From positions 1-64,000 of the forward strand of contig NZ_JAHEDV010000003.1 of NCBI RefSeq assembly GCF_024641065.1: a stretch of DNA of 64,000 nt, in the 5' to 3' direction. The notes beneath the pieces were generated by a model that ran no database searches, had not been told where the DNA came from, and saw only the letters and a program-made list of their open reading frames with translations. The DNA is from Rhodoluna sp. (GTDB lineage: Bacteria; Actinomycetota; Actinomycetes; Actinomycetales; Microbacteriaceae). The translations under genes and the position numbers were made by a program. Positions 25,303-37,435 of the stretch are shown here, one piece after another. Positions within the stretch are counted from its first letter, which is position 1. Every line of letters starts with the position of its first letter.

Positions 25303-25803
25303 TTACTGTGCTGGCTTGATCACAATGTGACGGTCGCGACCTTCGCCCTCAGATTCTGACACTAGGCCAGCCTCAGAGATGATGTCGTGAACGATCTTGC
25401 GCTCGTATGAAGACATAGGCTTCATCGGCACAGTCTCGCCGGTGTCTTTCACCTTGGCGATTAGCTTGTTGACGATGCGGGTTAGCTCATCTACACGCGC
25501 CTGACGCGAGCCGCCAACATCCAAGATAAGACGGCTAAAGCTAGTGGTTTTCACCTGAACAGCCAGGCGGGTTAGCTCCTGGAGAGCTTCAACGGTCTCA
25601 GGCTCAGAAATCAAGCGCAGGTTGCTGTCTCCGTTAGCGGTTACCTCTAGATAAGCGCGGCCCTGACGAACGTCAATCTCGATGTCGCCATCAAGGTCAA
25701 AGATGTCTAACAGCTCTTCCAGGTAGTCAGCGGCAATCTCGCCCTCTTCTTCAAGAGCCTTTACTGAGTTCTCTTCAGCTGGTTTTAGTTCTTCTGCAGT
25801 CAT
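25303..25803 (-). CDS. jag: KH-R3H RNA-binding protein Jag/KhpB
   Basis: RNA-binding regulator of cell elongation/division in Gram-positive bacteria, 166 residues. An acidic N-terminus (about 1-25), a KH domain (about 30-105) and an R3H domain with MKPMSSYERKIVHDIISE are visible. It lacks the separate Jag-N domain of firmicute proteins, which is the usual actinobacterial form. It starts 5 nt after yidC. Confidence 0.93.
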   Translation of the reverse strand: MTAEELKPAEENSVKALEEEGEIAADYLEELLDIFDLDGDIEIDVRQGRAYLEVTANGDSNLRLISEPETVEALQELTRLAVQVKTTSFSRLILDVGGSRQARVDELTRIVNKLIAKVKDTGETVPMKPMSSYERKIVHDIISEAGLVSESEGEGRDRHIVIKPAQ

Positions 25804-25808
25804 GATTC

Positions 25809-26762
25809 CTACTTCTTGCTCTTGTTTGCAGGCTTCTTAGCGCGGGTTTTGCCTACCGGCTGAGTGCGCTGACGAGGCTTTTCTTCTTCAACTACTTCAA
25901 CAACCTCGTTCTTGGTTAGCAAGCTGAGCTTGCCTTTCTTAGCGAGGCGCTCTTCACGAGCCTTGTGCGCGATTGAACCAGGGGTTGGCATGTTACGAAT
26001 AACCAGGTACTGCTGACCCATGGTCCAGAAGTTTGACGCCAACCAATAGAACATAACGCCGAGTGGGAACGAGATACCGGAAATCATGAAGATGATAGGG
26101 AACAGGATCAACATGATCTTCTGAGTCTGCATGTACTGAGAGTTCATCACGTCTGGGTTCTGGTTCTTCGACATGATCTGCTTCTGAGTAATGAACTGAG
26201 ACAGAGTCATCACGATGATCATGATTCCGGCAATCAACTTGACCTCAAGCTCGTTGCTTGAAAGGAAGGTGTCTTTAAGAGGAGCACCAAACAGGTCTGC
26301 GCCTGCGAAAGACTGGGCCAGGTCAAGGTTTAGTAGGCCAACGCCACCCTTGCCAGTAGTGGTCGAGTGCTGGGCATCGTTCAAAACAAAGAACAAACCA
26401 GAGAAAATAGGCATCTGAATCAGCAGCGGCAAGCATGAGCTCAATGGGTTAGAGCCAGTGCGCTTATAAAGCTCCATCTGCTCTTTGGCCATCTTCTCGC
26501 GTGAATCGCGGTCAGTCTTGCCCTTGTACTTCTTCTGAAGCTTCTGAATCTCTGGCTGCGCAGCCATCATGTTGCGCTGGCTCTTGATTTGCTTCACAAA
26601 CACTGGAATGAGTGCCGCACGAACAACCACGGTTAGACCAATGATTGAAAGTACCCAGGTAATACCCTGAGCTGCATCCATGCCAATTGCGGTGAATAGA
26701 GTGTGAAAAGCAACCAGGATGAGCTCAACTGCCCACTTGATTGGCCATAAAAGATCTGGCAT
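25809..26762 (-). CDS. yidC: Membrane protein insertase YidC
   Basis: Inserts membrane proteins alone or with SecYEG, 317 residues. Five hydrophobic segments with the hydrophilic-groove arginine region VVRAALIPVFVKQIKSQRNM and the charged C1 loop (KLQKKYKGKTDRDSREKMAKE). The C-terminal tail is basic (KTRAKKPANKSKK), as in types that contact the ribosome. It lies between yidD (3 nt) and jag (5 nt) in the conserved rpmH-rnpA-yidD-yidC-jag order. Confidence 0.95.
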   Translation of the reverse strand: MPDLLWPIKWAVELILVAFHTLFTAIGMDAAQGITWVLSIIGLTVVVRAALIPVFVKQIKSQRNMMAAQPEIQKLQKKYKGKTDRDSREKMAKEQMELYKRTGSNPLSSCLPLLIQMPIFSGLFFVLNDAQHSTTTGKGGVGLLNLDLAQSFAGADLFGAPLKDTFLSSNELEVKLIAGIMIIVMTLSQFITQKQIMSKNQNPDVMNSQYMQTQKIMLILFPIIFMISGISFPLGVMFYWLASNFWTMGQQYLVIRNMPTPGSIAHKAREERLAKKGKLSLLTKNEVVEVVEEEKPRQRTQPVGKTRAKKPANKSKK

Positions 26763-26765
26763 TTA

Positions 26766-27068
26766 CTAACCCTTCTTAAGGTTTGGAACTACGAAACCTT
26801 TTTCGGTTACCCGAAAAAAGCCTGAACCGGGTTTTACCTCGTCGACGCCACCTTGCGACCACGGGTTGCAACGCAGAATGCGAAAAGCAGTTAGAACTGC
26901 TCCAGCAATCACGCCGCGTTGTTGGAATTGACCCAAGCCATATGCCGAGCAAGTCGGGTAGTACCGACAGACATCTCCATAAAGTGGAGAAATTGCTTTG
27001 CGATAGAACTTGATGAAAAGCACAACAAGATTTCTTGGCACTAACCAGATGCTTAGCAAAAGCCTCAT
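26766..27068 (-). CDS. yidD: Membrane protein insertion efficiency factor YidD
   Basis: Small membrane-associated protein, 100 residues, with the family signature YRKAISPLYGDVCRYYPTCS followed by AYGLGQF and RILRCNPWSQGGVDEV. The three conserved cysteines are present. It assists YidC-dependent insertion. It begins directly after the rnpA stop. Confidence 0.94.
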   Translation of the reverse strand: MRLLLSIWLVPRNLVVLFIKFYRKAISPLYGDVCRYYPTCSAYGLGQFQQRGVIAGAVLTAFRILRCNPWSQGGVDEVKPGSGFFRVTEKGFVVPNLKKG

Positions 27069-27416
27069 CTATGCTTGCGCCTTCTTCACCGCTGTGAACA
27101 CTGCGGATCTGAGTTCGTTTCTGAGCTGTTCCCAGTCAACTTCTGCAGCACCCGGGAGAGCCCGAACCACTATCGTGAACCCAGAGCCAAGCTCTTTGAG
27201 CAATTCACGAGCGATTTCGCGCATTCGACGCTTTACAAGGTTTCGCTTGACTGCGCCGCCCACGGTTTTTGCCACAACAAAGCCAAAGCGGGCCTGAGGC
27301 AATGCCTCATCCCGCTTCAGATAGATGACTAGGTGGTCTGAACCCGCTTTTCGACCAGTTTTCATAGTCGTACGAAAATCATCAGCCTTGATTAGCCGAT
27401 TCTCGCGTGCCAACAT
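27069..27416 (-). CDS. rnpA: Ribonuclease P protein component
   Basis: Protein subunit of RNase P for tRNA 5' processing, 115 residues. N-terminal LARENRLIKADDFRTTMKTG and the RNR motif region NLVKRRMREIARELL are typical. It follows rpmH by 48 nt and abuts yidD. The RNA subunit rnpB is not in this window. Confidence 0.95.
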   Translation of the reverse strand: MLARENRLIKADDFRTTMKTGRKAGSDHLVIYLKRDEALPQARFGFVVAKTVGGAVKRNLVKRRMREIARELLKELGSGFTIVVRALPGAAEVDWEQLRNELRSAVFTAVKKAQA

Positions 27417-27464
27417 GTGTTGACCTTTGGGGTTCTTTAGACCGGTTTAGGCAATAAGCCTGGA

Positions 27465-27602
27465 CTAAGCAGAAAGCTCTGAGCGGCCCTTGCGACGACG
27501 AGCAGCCAAGATGGCGCGGCCGGCACGGGTCTGCATGCGTAGACGGAAACCGTGGGTCTTTGCACGACGACGGTTGTTCGGCTGGAAAGTACGCTTCGAC
27601 AT
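27465..27602 (-). CDS. rpmH: 50S ribosomal protein L34
   Basis: Large-subunit protein L34, 45 residues, beginning [19 protein letters not shown] and ending [12 protein letters not shown]. It is highly basic. AGAAGAA lies before the ATG. It is first in rpmH-rnpA-yidD-yidC-jag and divergent from dnaA, the standard arrangement near the bacterial origin. Confidence 0.97.
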   Translation of the reverse strand: MSKRTFQPNNRRRAKTHGFRLRMQTRAGRAILAARRRKGRSELSA

Positions 27603-27715
27603 GGATTCTTCTCCGTTATTGGATCTTGCAAGTTTGAGGTTGGGAACAAAATTCGCTCGTGTTGGCTAACCAACTGAAGCTGCATCCGCCGTTCCCACTG
27701 CAGAGCAACCTGTTA

Positions 27716-27744
27716 AACCTACGCCACCTATAAAGGGTGGTCAA
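27716..27744 (-). promoter_or_regulatory. rpmH promoter
   Basis: On the minus strand TTGACC (27744-27739), a 17-nt spacer and TAGGTT (27721-27716); a good housekeeping-sigma match about 115 nt before the rpmH ATG. Confidence 0.75.
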
Positions 27745-27996
27745 GTTTTTCAAGGTGTTTTCAGAAAAAAATCAAAAGTATTTCACAAACTAAGAAAAAA
27801 ACTTAGATTCGACACACCGTCTTAATTTGCTTTTAAGCCACCGCCTTTAGTTGAATCAGTAGTCGAACTAGAAAACAGTTGTGTTTCTAGAAAGTGTGGT
27901 TATCCACATAAAGTGCACCTGGTGGATAACCCTGTGGACAACTGGCTATAGAGTAGTCAATTATTGGTAAAGCGCCGAGGGGAAGGAGAGTGCCGA
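27745..27996. promoter_or_regulatory. rpmH-dnaA intergenic region: dnaA promoter region and DnaA boxes
   Basis: An AT-rich stretch (27745-27840, with several A-runs) is followed by an exact DnaA box TTATCCACA (27900-27908) and one-mismatch sites at 27921-27929 and 27933-27941. The dnaA promoter must lie here (CTATAG near 27946 is a -10 candidate), so DnaA autoregulation is likely. Confidence 0.7.
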
Positions 27997-29430
27997 ATGC
28001 CAGATACTCAAGCAGTCGCCGGACTATGGCACTCACTTACTAACAAGCTAAACGGCGACGATCGCATCACTCCACAGATGCTCGGCTTTTTGAATTTGGT
28101 AGAACCAAAAGGTGTTTTGGGTGAAACCCTGTACATCGAGGTTCCAAACGAACTAACACGCGAAATGGTTCACCTTCGCATGCGTCCTTACATCCTTGAT
28201 GCTTTGGCAAATAACGCTGACTTTGGCGGCCCAACAAACTTTGCAGCAGTGGTCAACCCTGAAATTGAAGCCGCTTTTGAACCTGCAGTCGCCGCGGTTC
28301 CAGAAATCAGTCGCCCACAGGCCATGAACCCACTTGGTTCACCGGTGGTTTTCAACGAGTCGGTTTCTGCCGGCGCATCAAACCCTGGAACTCAGGACTC
28401 TCGCTTGAACCCGAAGTACACCTTCGACAGCTTTGTTACCGGTGGATCAAACCGCTTTGCCCACGCTGCCGCTTTTGCAGTAGCTGAAGTTCCGGCCAAG
28501 GCCTATAACCCTCTATTCATCTATGGAGATTCTGGTCTGGGTAAAACCCACCTGCTTCATGCAATCGGCCACTATGCGCTGAACCTGTATCCAAGAATCA
28601 AGGTTCGCTATGTTTCAAGCGAAGAATTCACCAACGACTTCATCAACGCAATTCAGAACAACCGCACCAGTGCCTTCCAGGCTGAATACCGCGACATTGA
28701 CGTTCTACTGATTGACGACATTCAGTTTCTGCAGGGTAAAGACCAAACCCAAGAAGCGTTCTTCCACACTTTCAACACGCTTCACGATCACAACAAACAG
28801 GTTGTAATCACAAGTGACCTGCCACCAAAGCAGATGACCGGCTTCGAAGATCGAATGCTTTCTCGTTTTGAGTGGGGTCTGATGACCGACATTCAGGCAC
28901 CTGAGCTAGAAACTCGCATCGCGATCCTCCGCAAAAAAGCCGAAAACGACAAGCTACGCGTTGACGACGAAATTCTTGAGTACATGGCAGCTCGCGTATC
29001 TTCAAACATCCGCGAACTCGAAGGCACACTCATCCGTGTAAATGCCTTCGCAGCATTGAACCGTCAAAAGGTTGACATGCAGCTGGTTCAAACTGTTTTG
29101 AAAGACATTGTTCCGGTTGGCTCTGATCAAGTGATTGCCCCGATTGAAATCATCAATGCTGTGGCCACCTATTACAAAATCACCCCAGATGACCTTTATG
29201 GCTCATCTCGTATTGCTGCTATTGCTCTTGCTCGCCAGATTGCTATGTATATCTGCCGCGAACAGACCAACCTTTCACTCCCTAAAATTGGCCAGCTGTT
29301 TGGCGGAAGAGATCACACCACCGTGATGTATGCCCAACGCAAAATTGCCGAATTTATGAGCGAACGACGCTATGTCTATAACCAGGTCACCGAGATCATC
29401 TCAAGAATAAAGGCTGGCTCACGCGGCTAA
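27997..29430 (+). CDS. dnaA: Chromosomal replication initiator protein DnaA
   Basis: Origin-binding AAA+ initiator, 477 residues. Domain I about 1-90, short linker, domain III with Walker [12 protein letters not shown] and Walker [12 protein letters not shown], domain IV with the DnaA-box signature [19 protein letters not shown] 27997 has GGAAGGAGAG 6-8 nt upstream; an in-frame TTG at 27964 would place that site inside the gene. Domain II is short compared with Streptomyces DnaA. Confidence 0.97.
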   Translation: MPDTQAVAGLWHSLTNKLNGDDRITPQMLGFLNLVEPKGVLGETLYIEVPNELTREMVHLRMRPYILDALANNADFGGPTNFAAVVNPEIEAAFEPAVAAVPEISRPQAMNPLGSPVVFNESVSAGASNPGTQDSRLNPKYTFDSFVTGGSNRFAHAAAFAVAEVPAKAYNPLFIYGDSGLGKTHLLHAIGHYALNLYPRIKVRYVSSEEFTNDFINAIQNNRTSAFQAEYRDIDVLLIDDIQFLQGKDQTQEAFFHTFNTLHDHNKQVVITSDLPPKQMTGFEDRMLSRFEWGLMTDIQAPELETRIAILRKKAENDKLRVDDEILEYMAARVSSNIRELEGTLIRVNAFAALNRQKVDMQLVQTVLKDIVPVGSDQVIAPIEIINAVATYYKITPDDLYGSSRIAAIALARQIAMYICREQTNLSLPKIGQLFGGRDHTTVMYAQRKIAEFMSERRYVYNQVTEIISRIKAGSRG

Positions 29431-29452
29431 ATGTCTGCAATTTATCGTGACT

Positions 29453-29468
29453 CGTTTCACGTGCCACC
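29453..29468. other. Degenerate parS-like site after dnaA (12/16)
   Basis: CGTTTCACGTGCCACC keeps an intact left half and core but a poor right half. It lies 22 nt after the dnaA stop, next to the origin. ParB binding is uncertain. Confidence 0.35.
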
Positions 29469-29483
29469 TAAAAATAGATCTGC

Positions 29484-29507
29484 AACCACCAGCAATGGTG
29501 GTTTTTC
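29484..29507 (+). terminator. dnaA terminator
   Basis: AACCACC-AGCAAT-GGTGGTT stem followed by TTT, 54 nt after the dnaA stop. Confidence 0.8.
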
Positions 29508-29790
29508 TACATTTTGTTGAAAAATAAACATATGAACATATCTGTGGATAACTGTTGATAACTCTCGGATATCAGTGAACTAAAGCTAAATAGCTTGTGA
29601 CCAGAAAAATTACTACTAACAGGCCAGGTAGTTATCCACAGAATATTCCACAGGTGTATAAACAACTTACATCGATGTGGTTCCGTTGAATCTAAAGCTA
29701 TTAACAGACTTATCCACATTTTCCACAGGGGTTAATAGTGTTGTTTTAAATATTTAAAGATTTAAATAAATCGATAACTCTTTGGGTTTT
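29508..29790. other. Probable replication origin (oriC), dnaA-dnaN intergenic region
   Basis: Exact DnaA boxes at 29543-29551 (minus), 29632-29640 (plus) and 29710-29718 (plus), with one-mismatch sites at 29553-29561 and 29719-29727 and shorter TTCCACA motifs between. An A/T-only-like segment (about 29734-29780, with TTTAAATATTTAAAG) is a candidate unwinding element. Position between dnaA and dnaN is standard for actinobacteria. Confidence 0.88.
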
Positions 29791-29899
29791 CTGAATCTAC
29801 GGCGCATCCCTGAAAAAAACTCATTTTAAGGCCAATCTGTGCCAAGATTAAGCCCTAGAAACCAATGCGCAACTACCTGCGCAGATTCGGGGAAAAGTC
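29791..29899 (+). promoter_or_regulatory. dnaN upstream region
   Basis: About 110 nt without DnaA boxes; it should hold the dnaN promoter (AAGATT or TAGAAA near 29846-29860 are possible -10 elements). GGGGAAAAG precedes the TTG start. Confidence 0.4.
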
Positions 29900-31042
29900 T
29901 TGAAGTTCCAAGTAAACAAGGATGTCCTTAGCGAGGCAGTTTCATTCGCTGTTCGTCTATTGCCACAGCGCACAACTTTGCCAATTCTTGGTGGAATTTT
30001 GATCGAAGCTGATGCCAATGCACTTCGTCTATCAGTGTTCGACTACGAAGTTTCTGCCCAGGCTGAGATTGTTGCAAAAGTAGAGTCATCTGGCCGAGTT
30101 TTGGTTTCAGGTCGACTGCTCTCAGAAATTGCCAGCAAGCTGCCTAACGCACCGGTTGAATTCGAAACCGATGGCTCAAAAGTTACCGTTTCTTGTGGAT
30201 CAACCAAGTTCTCACTCTTGACCATGCCAGTTGAGGAGTACCCAACTCTTCCTGAGATTCCAGCAATTTCTGGAACTATCACCGGTGAAGCATTTGCACA
30301 CGCTGTTCAGCAGGTTGCCGTTGCGGCTTCTAAAGATGACGTGACCCCAGTTCTTACCGGTGTTCAAATCGAGGCTGGCGAAAAGTCACTGTCATTTGTT
30401 GCTACCGACCGCTACCGAGTTGCTCTTCGTGAAGCTGCCTGGTCAGCAAACAAAGATGCAATCGGTGCTGTTGCATTGGTTCCAGCTCGCACTCTTCAAG
30501 AAGTAGCCAAGACTTTCGGTAATCAGGGTGAGATTTCAATTGCCATCGCAAAAAGCGATGACCGCGAAATGATTGCATTCAAGGCCAACAACCGATCAGT
30601 TACATCGCTCTTGTTGAAGGGTAACTTTCCTCCGGTTAAGAGTTTGTTCCCAAGTGACATAGAAAACTACGCTGTAGTAACCACTCAAGAACTAATTGAT
30701 TCAACAAAGCGCGTGTCTCTAGTTCTAGAGCGCGAAAGCCCACTTCGTTACAGTTTCGAAGAGGGTTCGGTTTCACTTGAAGCCACCGGAAACGAAACCG
30801 CACAGGCCTCTGAAAACATCAACTCTGAGCTTTCAGGCAAAGAAATAGTTGTTTCTCTAAAGCCTCAGTTCTTGATTGACGGTCTTGGCGGCGTTCACAG
30901 TGAATTCGTGAAAATCGCTTTCACAAACAACGACAACCCAAACAAGCCAGGACCAGTTCTTATCTCGAGCCACGGTTCAAAAGAGAAGACTGAGTCAGAC
31001 AGCTATCGCTACTTGCTTCAGCCAAATCTTTTGGTTCGCTAA
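29900..31042 (+). CDS. dnaN: DNA polymerase III beta subunit (sliding clamp)
   Basis: Ring-shaped processivity clamp, 380 residues, three repeats of the clamp fold. The N-terminus FQVNKDVLSEAVSFAVRLLP and the region RTTLPILGGILIEAD are typical. It starts with TTG (no ATG or GTG is available nearby in frame), with GGGGAAAAG before it. It lies between the origin and recF. Confidence 0.96.
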   Translation: MKFQVNKDVLSEAVSFAVRLLPQRTTLPILGGILIEADANALRLSVFDYEVSAQAEIVAKVESSGRVLVSGRLLSEIASKLPNAPVEFETDGSKVTVSCGSTKFSLLTMPVEEYPTLPEIPAISGTITGEAFAHAVQQVAVAASKDDVTPVLTGVQIEAGEKSLSFVATDRYRVALREAAWSANKDAIGAVALVPARTLQEVAKTFGNQGEISIAIAKSDDREMIAFKANNRSVTSLLLKGNFPPVKSLFPSDIENYAVVTTQELIDSTKRVSLVLERESPLRYSFEEGSVSLEATGNETAQASENINSELSGKEIVVSLKPQFLIDGLGGVHSEFVKIAFTNNDNPNKPGPVLISSHGSKEKTESDSYRYLLQPNLLVR

Positions 31043-31088
31043 ATCAACTAGCTGGGCATAAATAAGTTAACGAAAAGGGCGGGCACGG

Positions 31089-32255
31089 ATGTACATAAAG
31101 CATCTGTCGCTCGCCCATTTTCGTAACTACGAAACGGCCGAGGTAGAGCTAAAGCCAGGCGTAAACCTTTTGGTTGGCCCTAATGGCCAGGGCAAGACCA
31201 ACCTGGTCGAGGCTATTCGCTACTTATCAACACTCAGCAGTCACCGAGTTGCTGGGTATGTTCCGATGATTAGGCAAGAGCAGCCGCAGGCGGTAGTCAG
31301 AGCATTAGCTAGTTTCGATGATCGAGACATGTTGATTGAGCTAGAACTGAACCGAACCACCCCGAATAAGGCCAGGGTCAACAAATCTCCGGCCGCACGG
31401 GTAAGGGACATCCTTGGTTATGTGAACTCGGTCACTTTTGCACCTGAAGATCTAGACATCGTGAAACGCGACCCCAGCAACCGAAGAGCCTTCATTGACG
31501 AATTGGTGGTGCAGGTCTGGCCGAGATTTGCCGGCGTTTATTCAGACTACGAACGTGTGCTCAAACAGCGAAACACCCTGTTGAAGACAGCCAGACAAAC
31601 AGGCGCCAAAGGTTCGGCGCTCAGCACTCTCGATGCCTGGGATCAATCGCTGATCAGTTATGGATCAGAAATCATCGCTGCAAGGCTTGATTTGGTTGAA
31701 CGACTGCGTCCGCATCTGTTTGAGGCCTACCAATCGATTGCAATTGCAAATAATGAGCCGAAAATTTTGGTCCGTTCGAGTTTGCTTGGCTCGGCGATTG
31801 TGCAGAGTGACGAAGATGCTGAAAATCTAGAATTCATCACCATCACAGATCGTCAAGAAATTGAAGAGCTTTATCGCAGCAAATTGACCCTGGTTAGACC
31901 TAAAGAGCTTGAGCGCGGAATAACCCTGGTTGGCCCACATCGAGATGACTTGGTGTTGATGCTCGGCACCCTACCGGCAAAGGGTTATGCAAGCCACGGC
32001 GAGTCATGGTCTTATGCGCTCGCATTGCGTTTGGCATCAATTGCCCTACTCAGGGCAGAAACCCGCTCGGGTGACCCAATTTTGATCTTGGATGATGTCT
32101 TCGCCGAACTCGATGCCGGTAGGCGTGAACGGCTGGCAGCTATGGTTGCTAACAATGAGCAGGTGTTGATCACCGCTGCTGTGGCCGAGGATGTGCCACA
32201 GCAACTTATTGCCACTGTTTTTAGAGTTGCGTCGGGTCAGGTAACCAATGGATAA
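31089..32255 (+). CDS. recF: DNA replication and repair protein RecF
   Basis: SMC-like ATPase of gap repair, 388 residues. N-terminal HLSLAHFRNYETAEVEL, Walker A GPNGQGKTNLVEA, signature/Walker B region ILILDDVFAELDAGRRERL. AAAGGGCGGG lies shortly before the ATG. Its last 8 nt overlap the dciA start. Confidence 0.95.
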   Translation: MYIKHLSLAHFRNYETAEVELKPGVNLLVGPNGQGKTNLVEAIRYLSTLSSHRVAGYVPMIRQEQPQAVVRALASFDDRDMLIELELNRTTPNKARVNKSPAARVRDILGYVNSVTFAPEDLDIVKRDPSNRRAFIDELVVQVWPRFAGVYSDYERVLKQRNTLLKTARQTGAKGSALSTLDAWDQSLISYGSEIIAARLDLVERLRPHLFEAYQSIAIANNEPKILVRSSLLGSAIVQSDEDAENLEFITITDRQEIEELYRSKLTLVRPKELERGITLVGPHRDDLVLMLGTLPAKGYASHGESWSYALALRLASIALLRAETRSGDPILILDDVFAELDAGRRERLAAMVANNEQVLITAAVAEDVPQQLIATVFRVASGQVTNG

Positions 32256-32733
32256 GCGAGATTTCGCCCAAGAGTTTTATTGGCAGATGCGCGAGGCGGT
32301 TACCGGCCGATTGACTCGCGAGGCAAAGCGCATCGCCGAAAAAGCCAAGCAAACCAATTCGGTTCCGTTTGGTAAGGGTCGCGACCCGATCAAGGCTGGC
32401 GATAGCCTGGACGGCTTGTTGAAGTCATTCAGGTGGGAAAACCAACTGGCCGAGGCCGAACTGTTTTCAAATTGGTCTCAGATTGTCGGTGAGACCAATG
32501 CGGCGAACTCACACCCTGAAACTCTGGTGAATTCAACCCTCACGGTTCGATGCAAATCTACGGCTTGGGCGACTCAGTTGAGGCTGATGCAAATTCAGAT
32601 TCTAGAGAAGATAAACGAGGGGTATCCGAGCCTGAAAATCGATGCTTTAAAGCTGCTCGGACCAGACGCTCCAAGCTGGAAAAAAGGCCCAAGATCGATA
32701 CCTGGCCGAGGCCCTCGCGACACCTACGGATAA
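32248..32733 (+). CDS. dciA: DciA-family (DUF721) protein
   Basis: 161 residues. The C-terminal DUF721 domain (about 80-150: WSQIVGETNAANSHPETL, LTVRCKSTAWATQLRLM) is the part known from DciA, a DnaB-loading/helicase operator in bacteria without DnaC; the N-terminal half is charged and probably disordered. Its place between recF and gyrB is conserved in actinobacteria. No DnaC gene is seen here, consistent with a DciA role. A terminator follows. Confidence 0.85.
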   Translation: MDKRDFAQEFYWQMREAVTGRLTREAKRIAEKAKQTNSVPFGKGRDPIKAGDSLDGLLKSFRWENQLAEAELFSNWSQIVGETNAANSHPETLVNSTLTVRCKSTAWATQLRLMQIQILEKINEGYPSLKIDALKLLGPDAPSWKKGPRSIPGRGPRDTYG

Positions 32734-32751
32734 ACCTTCGTTGATGTACCC

Positions 32752-32778
32752 AAAATCCCCGTCGTGACGCGGATTTTT
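32752..32778 (+). terminator. Terminator after dciA
   Basis: AAAATCC / GGATTTTT arms with an inner GTC-GT-GAC hairpin and two mismatches, 19 nt after the dciA stop. Confidence 0.7.
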
Positions 32779-32826
32779 GCCTTTCGACACAGTTCACAAA
32801 TCAGGGGTTTTGTCACCCCAAAAAGG

Positions 32827-32832
32827 TAGAAT
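32827..32832 (+). promoter_or_regulatory. Candidate -10 of the gyrB promoter
   Basis: TAGAAT, about 90 nt before gyrB. No good -35 lies at 16-18 nt. A GGGG-N8-CCCC inverted repeat (32804-32819) is just upstream; gyrB is often controlled by supercoiling, but nothing here proves it. Confidence 0.4.
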
Positions 32833-32905
32833 TTGAGGTAGTTAGTTACCCCGAATATCAGCCGGTTTTAACGCCGCTTTTCCTTGGGCCTAACCACGTG
32901 AATAA

Positions 32906-34852
<1,947 letters not shown>

Positions 34853-34888
34853 GAAGAAGGCAACCGAGAGATTTAGAGAAGAGAAATC

Positions 34889-37435
34889 ATGGCTGAAGAA
34901 ACTACCAACGTGCCAGCACTTAGAGACAACGTAGAGCAGGTCGACCTTCAGGTCGAAATGCAGCGCAGCTACCTCGACTACGCAATGAGCGTTATCGTCG
35001 GTCGAGCGCTGCCAGATGTTCGTGACGGCCTAAAGCCAGTTCACCGTCGCGTGATTTATGCGATGTTTGACGGCGGTTACCGACCAGACAAGCAGTTCTC
35101 AAAGTGTTCCCGCGTTGTCGGTGACGTAATGGGTCAGTTCCACCCTCACGGTGACAGCGCAATCTATGACACCATGGTGCGTTTGACTCAGGATTGGAAC
35201 CTGCGCTACCCACTGATCTCAGGCCAGGGAAACTTCGGTTCTCCGGGTAACGACCCTGCCGCTGCTCCTCGTTACACCGAGTGCCGCATGGCTCAGTTGG
35301 CAATGGAGATGGTTCGCGATATCGACGAAGAAACCGTTGATTTCCAAGACAACTACGATGGCCGCACTCAAGAACCAACCGTTCTTCCGAGCCGAATTCC
35401 AAACCTGCTAATCAATGGATCGATTGGTATCGCGGTTGGTATGGCCACCAACATACCACCTCACAACCTTCGTGAGGTTGCCGATGGCGCTCAGTGGTTC
35501 CTGAAGAACCCAGAAGCAACCCAAGAAGAGCTACTTGAAGCGCTGATTGAGCGAATCAAGGGCCCAGACTTTCCAACCGGAGCACAGATTCTTGGCCGCA
35601 AGGGCATCGAAGACGCATATCGCACCGGCCGTGGTTCAATCACCATGCGCGCGATCATCAACGTTGAAGAACTTCACGGCCGCACCTGCTTGGTAGTTAC
35701 TGAACTTCCATATCAGGTGAACCCTGACAACCTCGCTGAGAAAATCGCTGGTTTGGTCAAAGAAGGTCGCTTGAGCGGCATCGCCGACATCCGTGACGAG
35801 ACTTCAGGTCGTACCGGCCAGCGTTTGGTGATTGTTCTTAAGAAAGACGCCGTTGCTCGCGTTGTTCTGAACAACCTTTATAAGCTGACCCCGCTGCAAG
35901 AAAACTTCAGCGCCAACATGTTGGCTTTGGTTGACGGTGTTCCTCGCACTTTGAGCTTGGATGGCTTCATTAGCAACTGGGTTACTCACCAGGTTGAAGT
36001 TATTGTTCGTCGCACCCAGTTCAGACTTCGCAAGGCAGAAGAACGCGCACACATTCTTCGCGGATACCTAAAGGCTCTCGACGCGCTAGACGCCGTAATT
36101 GCTTTGATTCGCAAGAGTGCAAACGTCGATGAAGCTCGCGACGGTCTGATGGAACTTTTGACCATCGACGAGCTTCAGGCTCGCGCAATTCTAAACATGC
36201 AGTTGCGCCAGCTTGCAGCACTTGAGCGACAGAAGATCATTGACGAAGCCGCCGAGCTTGAAGCGCAAATCGTTGATTACAAGGCCATCATCGCCGACCC
36301 AGTTCGCCAACGAGCAATCATCAGCGAAGAGCTAGACGAGGTTGTAGCCAAGCACGGCGACGACCGTCGCAGCGAAATCATGATGGGCTACGGCGGCGAC
36401 GTATCAATGGAAGACCTGATTCCTGAAGAGGAAATGGTTATTTCATTGACCCGCGGCGGTTACATCAAGCGCACCAAGAGCGACAACTACCGCCAGCAGC
36501 ACCGCGGCGGCAAGGGCGTTAAGGGCGCAAACCTTCGTGCCGATGACGTAGTTGAGCACTTCTTTGTTACGACCACTCACCACTGGTTGTTGTTCTTCAC
36601 CAACAAGGGCCGCGTTTACCGCACCAAGGCATACGAAGTTCTAGAGGGTGGCCGCGACACCAAGGGCCAGCACGTTGCTAACCTGCTAGCTCTGCAACCA
36701 GATGAGCAAGTTGCTCAGGTTCTTGACCTCAAGAACTACGAGGTAGCTCCTTATCTAGTGCTTGCCACTCGCGAAGGCCTAGTCAAGAAGACTTCACTTG
36801 AGGCTTATGACACCGCCCGCACCGGAGGCATCATCGCTATCAAGCTTCGCGAAGGCGATGAGTTGGTTTCAGCGATGTTGGCTTCAGAGGCCGACGACCT
36901 GCTCTTGGTATCTCGCAAGGGTATGTCGATTCGCTTCTCGGCAAGTGACGAGTCACTTCGCCCAATGGGCCGCGACACCTCAGGAAACATCGGCATGAAC
37001 TTTAGAGAAGGCGACCACCTGCTCTCAGCCAGTGTGATCAACGACACCGATGAATCATTTGTGTTTGTTGTGACCGAGGGCGGCTATGCCAAGCGCACCG
37101 ATGTCTCTCAATACCGCGGCCAGAACCGCGGTGGTTTGGGCATCAAGGTAGCCAAGCTTGAAGAAAAGCGTGGCGACCTGGTTGGCGCCATCATTGTGGC
37201 CGAGGATGACGAAGTGCTCGTAGTTCTAGCTTCAGGCAAGGTTGTTCGTTCAGCAGTAAACGAGGTTCCGGCTAAGGGTCGCGACACCATGGGCGTTGTC
37301 TTCGCTCGATTCGAAGAAGATGACAACATCATCGGTCTCGCAAAAAACACCGAGCGCAATCTCGAAACTAATGAGATTATTGACGGAGCAGAAACCGAAG
37401 CTGACGACAGCACCCCCGAAGGAGCAGCAGAGTGA
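34889..37435 (+). CDS. gyrA: DNA gyrase subunit A
   Basis: Cleavage/religation subunit, 848 residues. Catalytic tyrosine in [11 protein letters not shown]; quinolone-determining region [14 protein letters not shown] has the wild-type Ser/Asp pair. The GyrA box appears as [10 protein letters not shown] at the start of the C-terminal beta-pinwheel. The tail is acidic. The stop overlaps the next GTG (GTGA). AGAGAAG precedes the ATG. Confidence 0.97.
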   Translation: MAEETTNVPALRDNVEQVDLQVEMQRSYLDYAMSVIVGRALPDVRDGLKPVHRRVIYAMFDGGYRPDKQFSKCSRVVGDVMGQFHPHGDSAIYDTMVRLTQDWNLRYPLISGQGNFGSPGNDPAAAPRYTECRMAQLAMEMVRDIDEETVDFQDNYDGRTQEPTVLPSRIPNLLINGSIGIAVGMATNIPPHNLREVADGAQWFLKNPEATQEELLEALIERIKGPDFPTGAQILGRKGIEDAYRTGRGSITMRAIINVEELHGRTCLVVTELPYQVNPDNLAEKIAGLVKEGRLSGIADIRDETSGRTGQRLVIVLKKDAVARVVLNNLYKLTPLQENFSANMLALVDGVPRTLSLDGFISNWVTHQVEVIVRRTQFRLRKAEERAHILRGYLKALDALDAVIALIRKSANVDEARDGLMELLTIDELQARAILNMQLRQLAALERQKIIDEAAELEAQIVDYKAIIADPVRQRAIISEELDEVVAKHGDDRRSEIMMGYGGDVSMEDLIPEEEMVISLTRGGYIKRTKSDNYRQQHRGGKGVKGANLRADDVVEHFFVTTTHHWLLFFTNKGRVYRTKAYEVLEGGRDTKGQHVANLLALQPDEQVAQVLDLKNYEVAPYLVLATREGLVKKTSLEAYDTARTGGIIAIKLREGDELVSAMLASEADDLLLVSRKGMSIRFSASDESLRPMGRDTSGNIGMNFREGDHLLSASVINDTDESFVFVVTEGGYAKRTDVSQYRGQNRGGLGIKVAKLEEKRGDLVGAIIVAEDDEVLVVLASGKVVRSAVNEVPAKGRDTMGVVFARFEEDDNIIGLAKNTERNLETNEIIDGAETEADDSTPEGAAE

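Noticed and set aside
27437-27685. 82-residue minus-strand frame
   Set aside because: It is a shadow of rpmH in another frame; the L34 frame 27465-27602 is clear.
29507-29719. 70-residue minus-strand reading frame in the dnaA-dnaN gap
   Set aside because: It runs through DnaA boxes and the dnaA terminator, has no start signal and unusual composition; the region is the origin.
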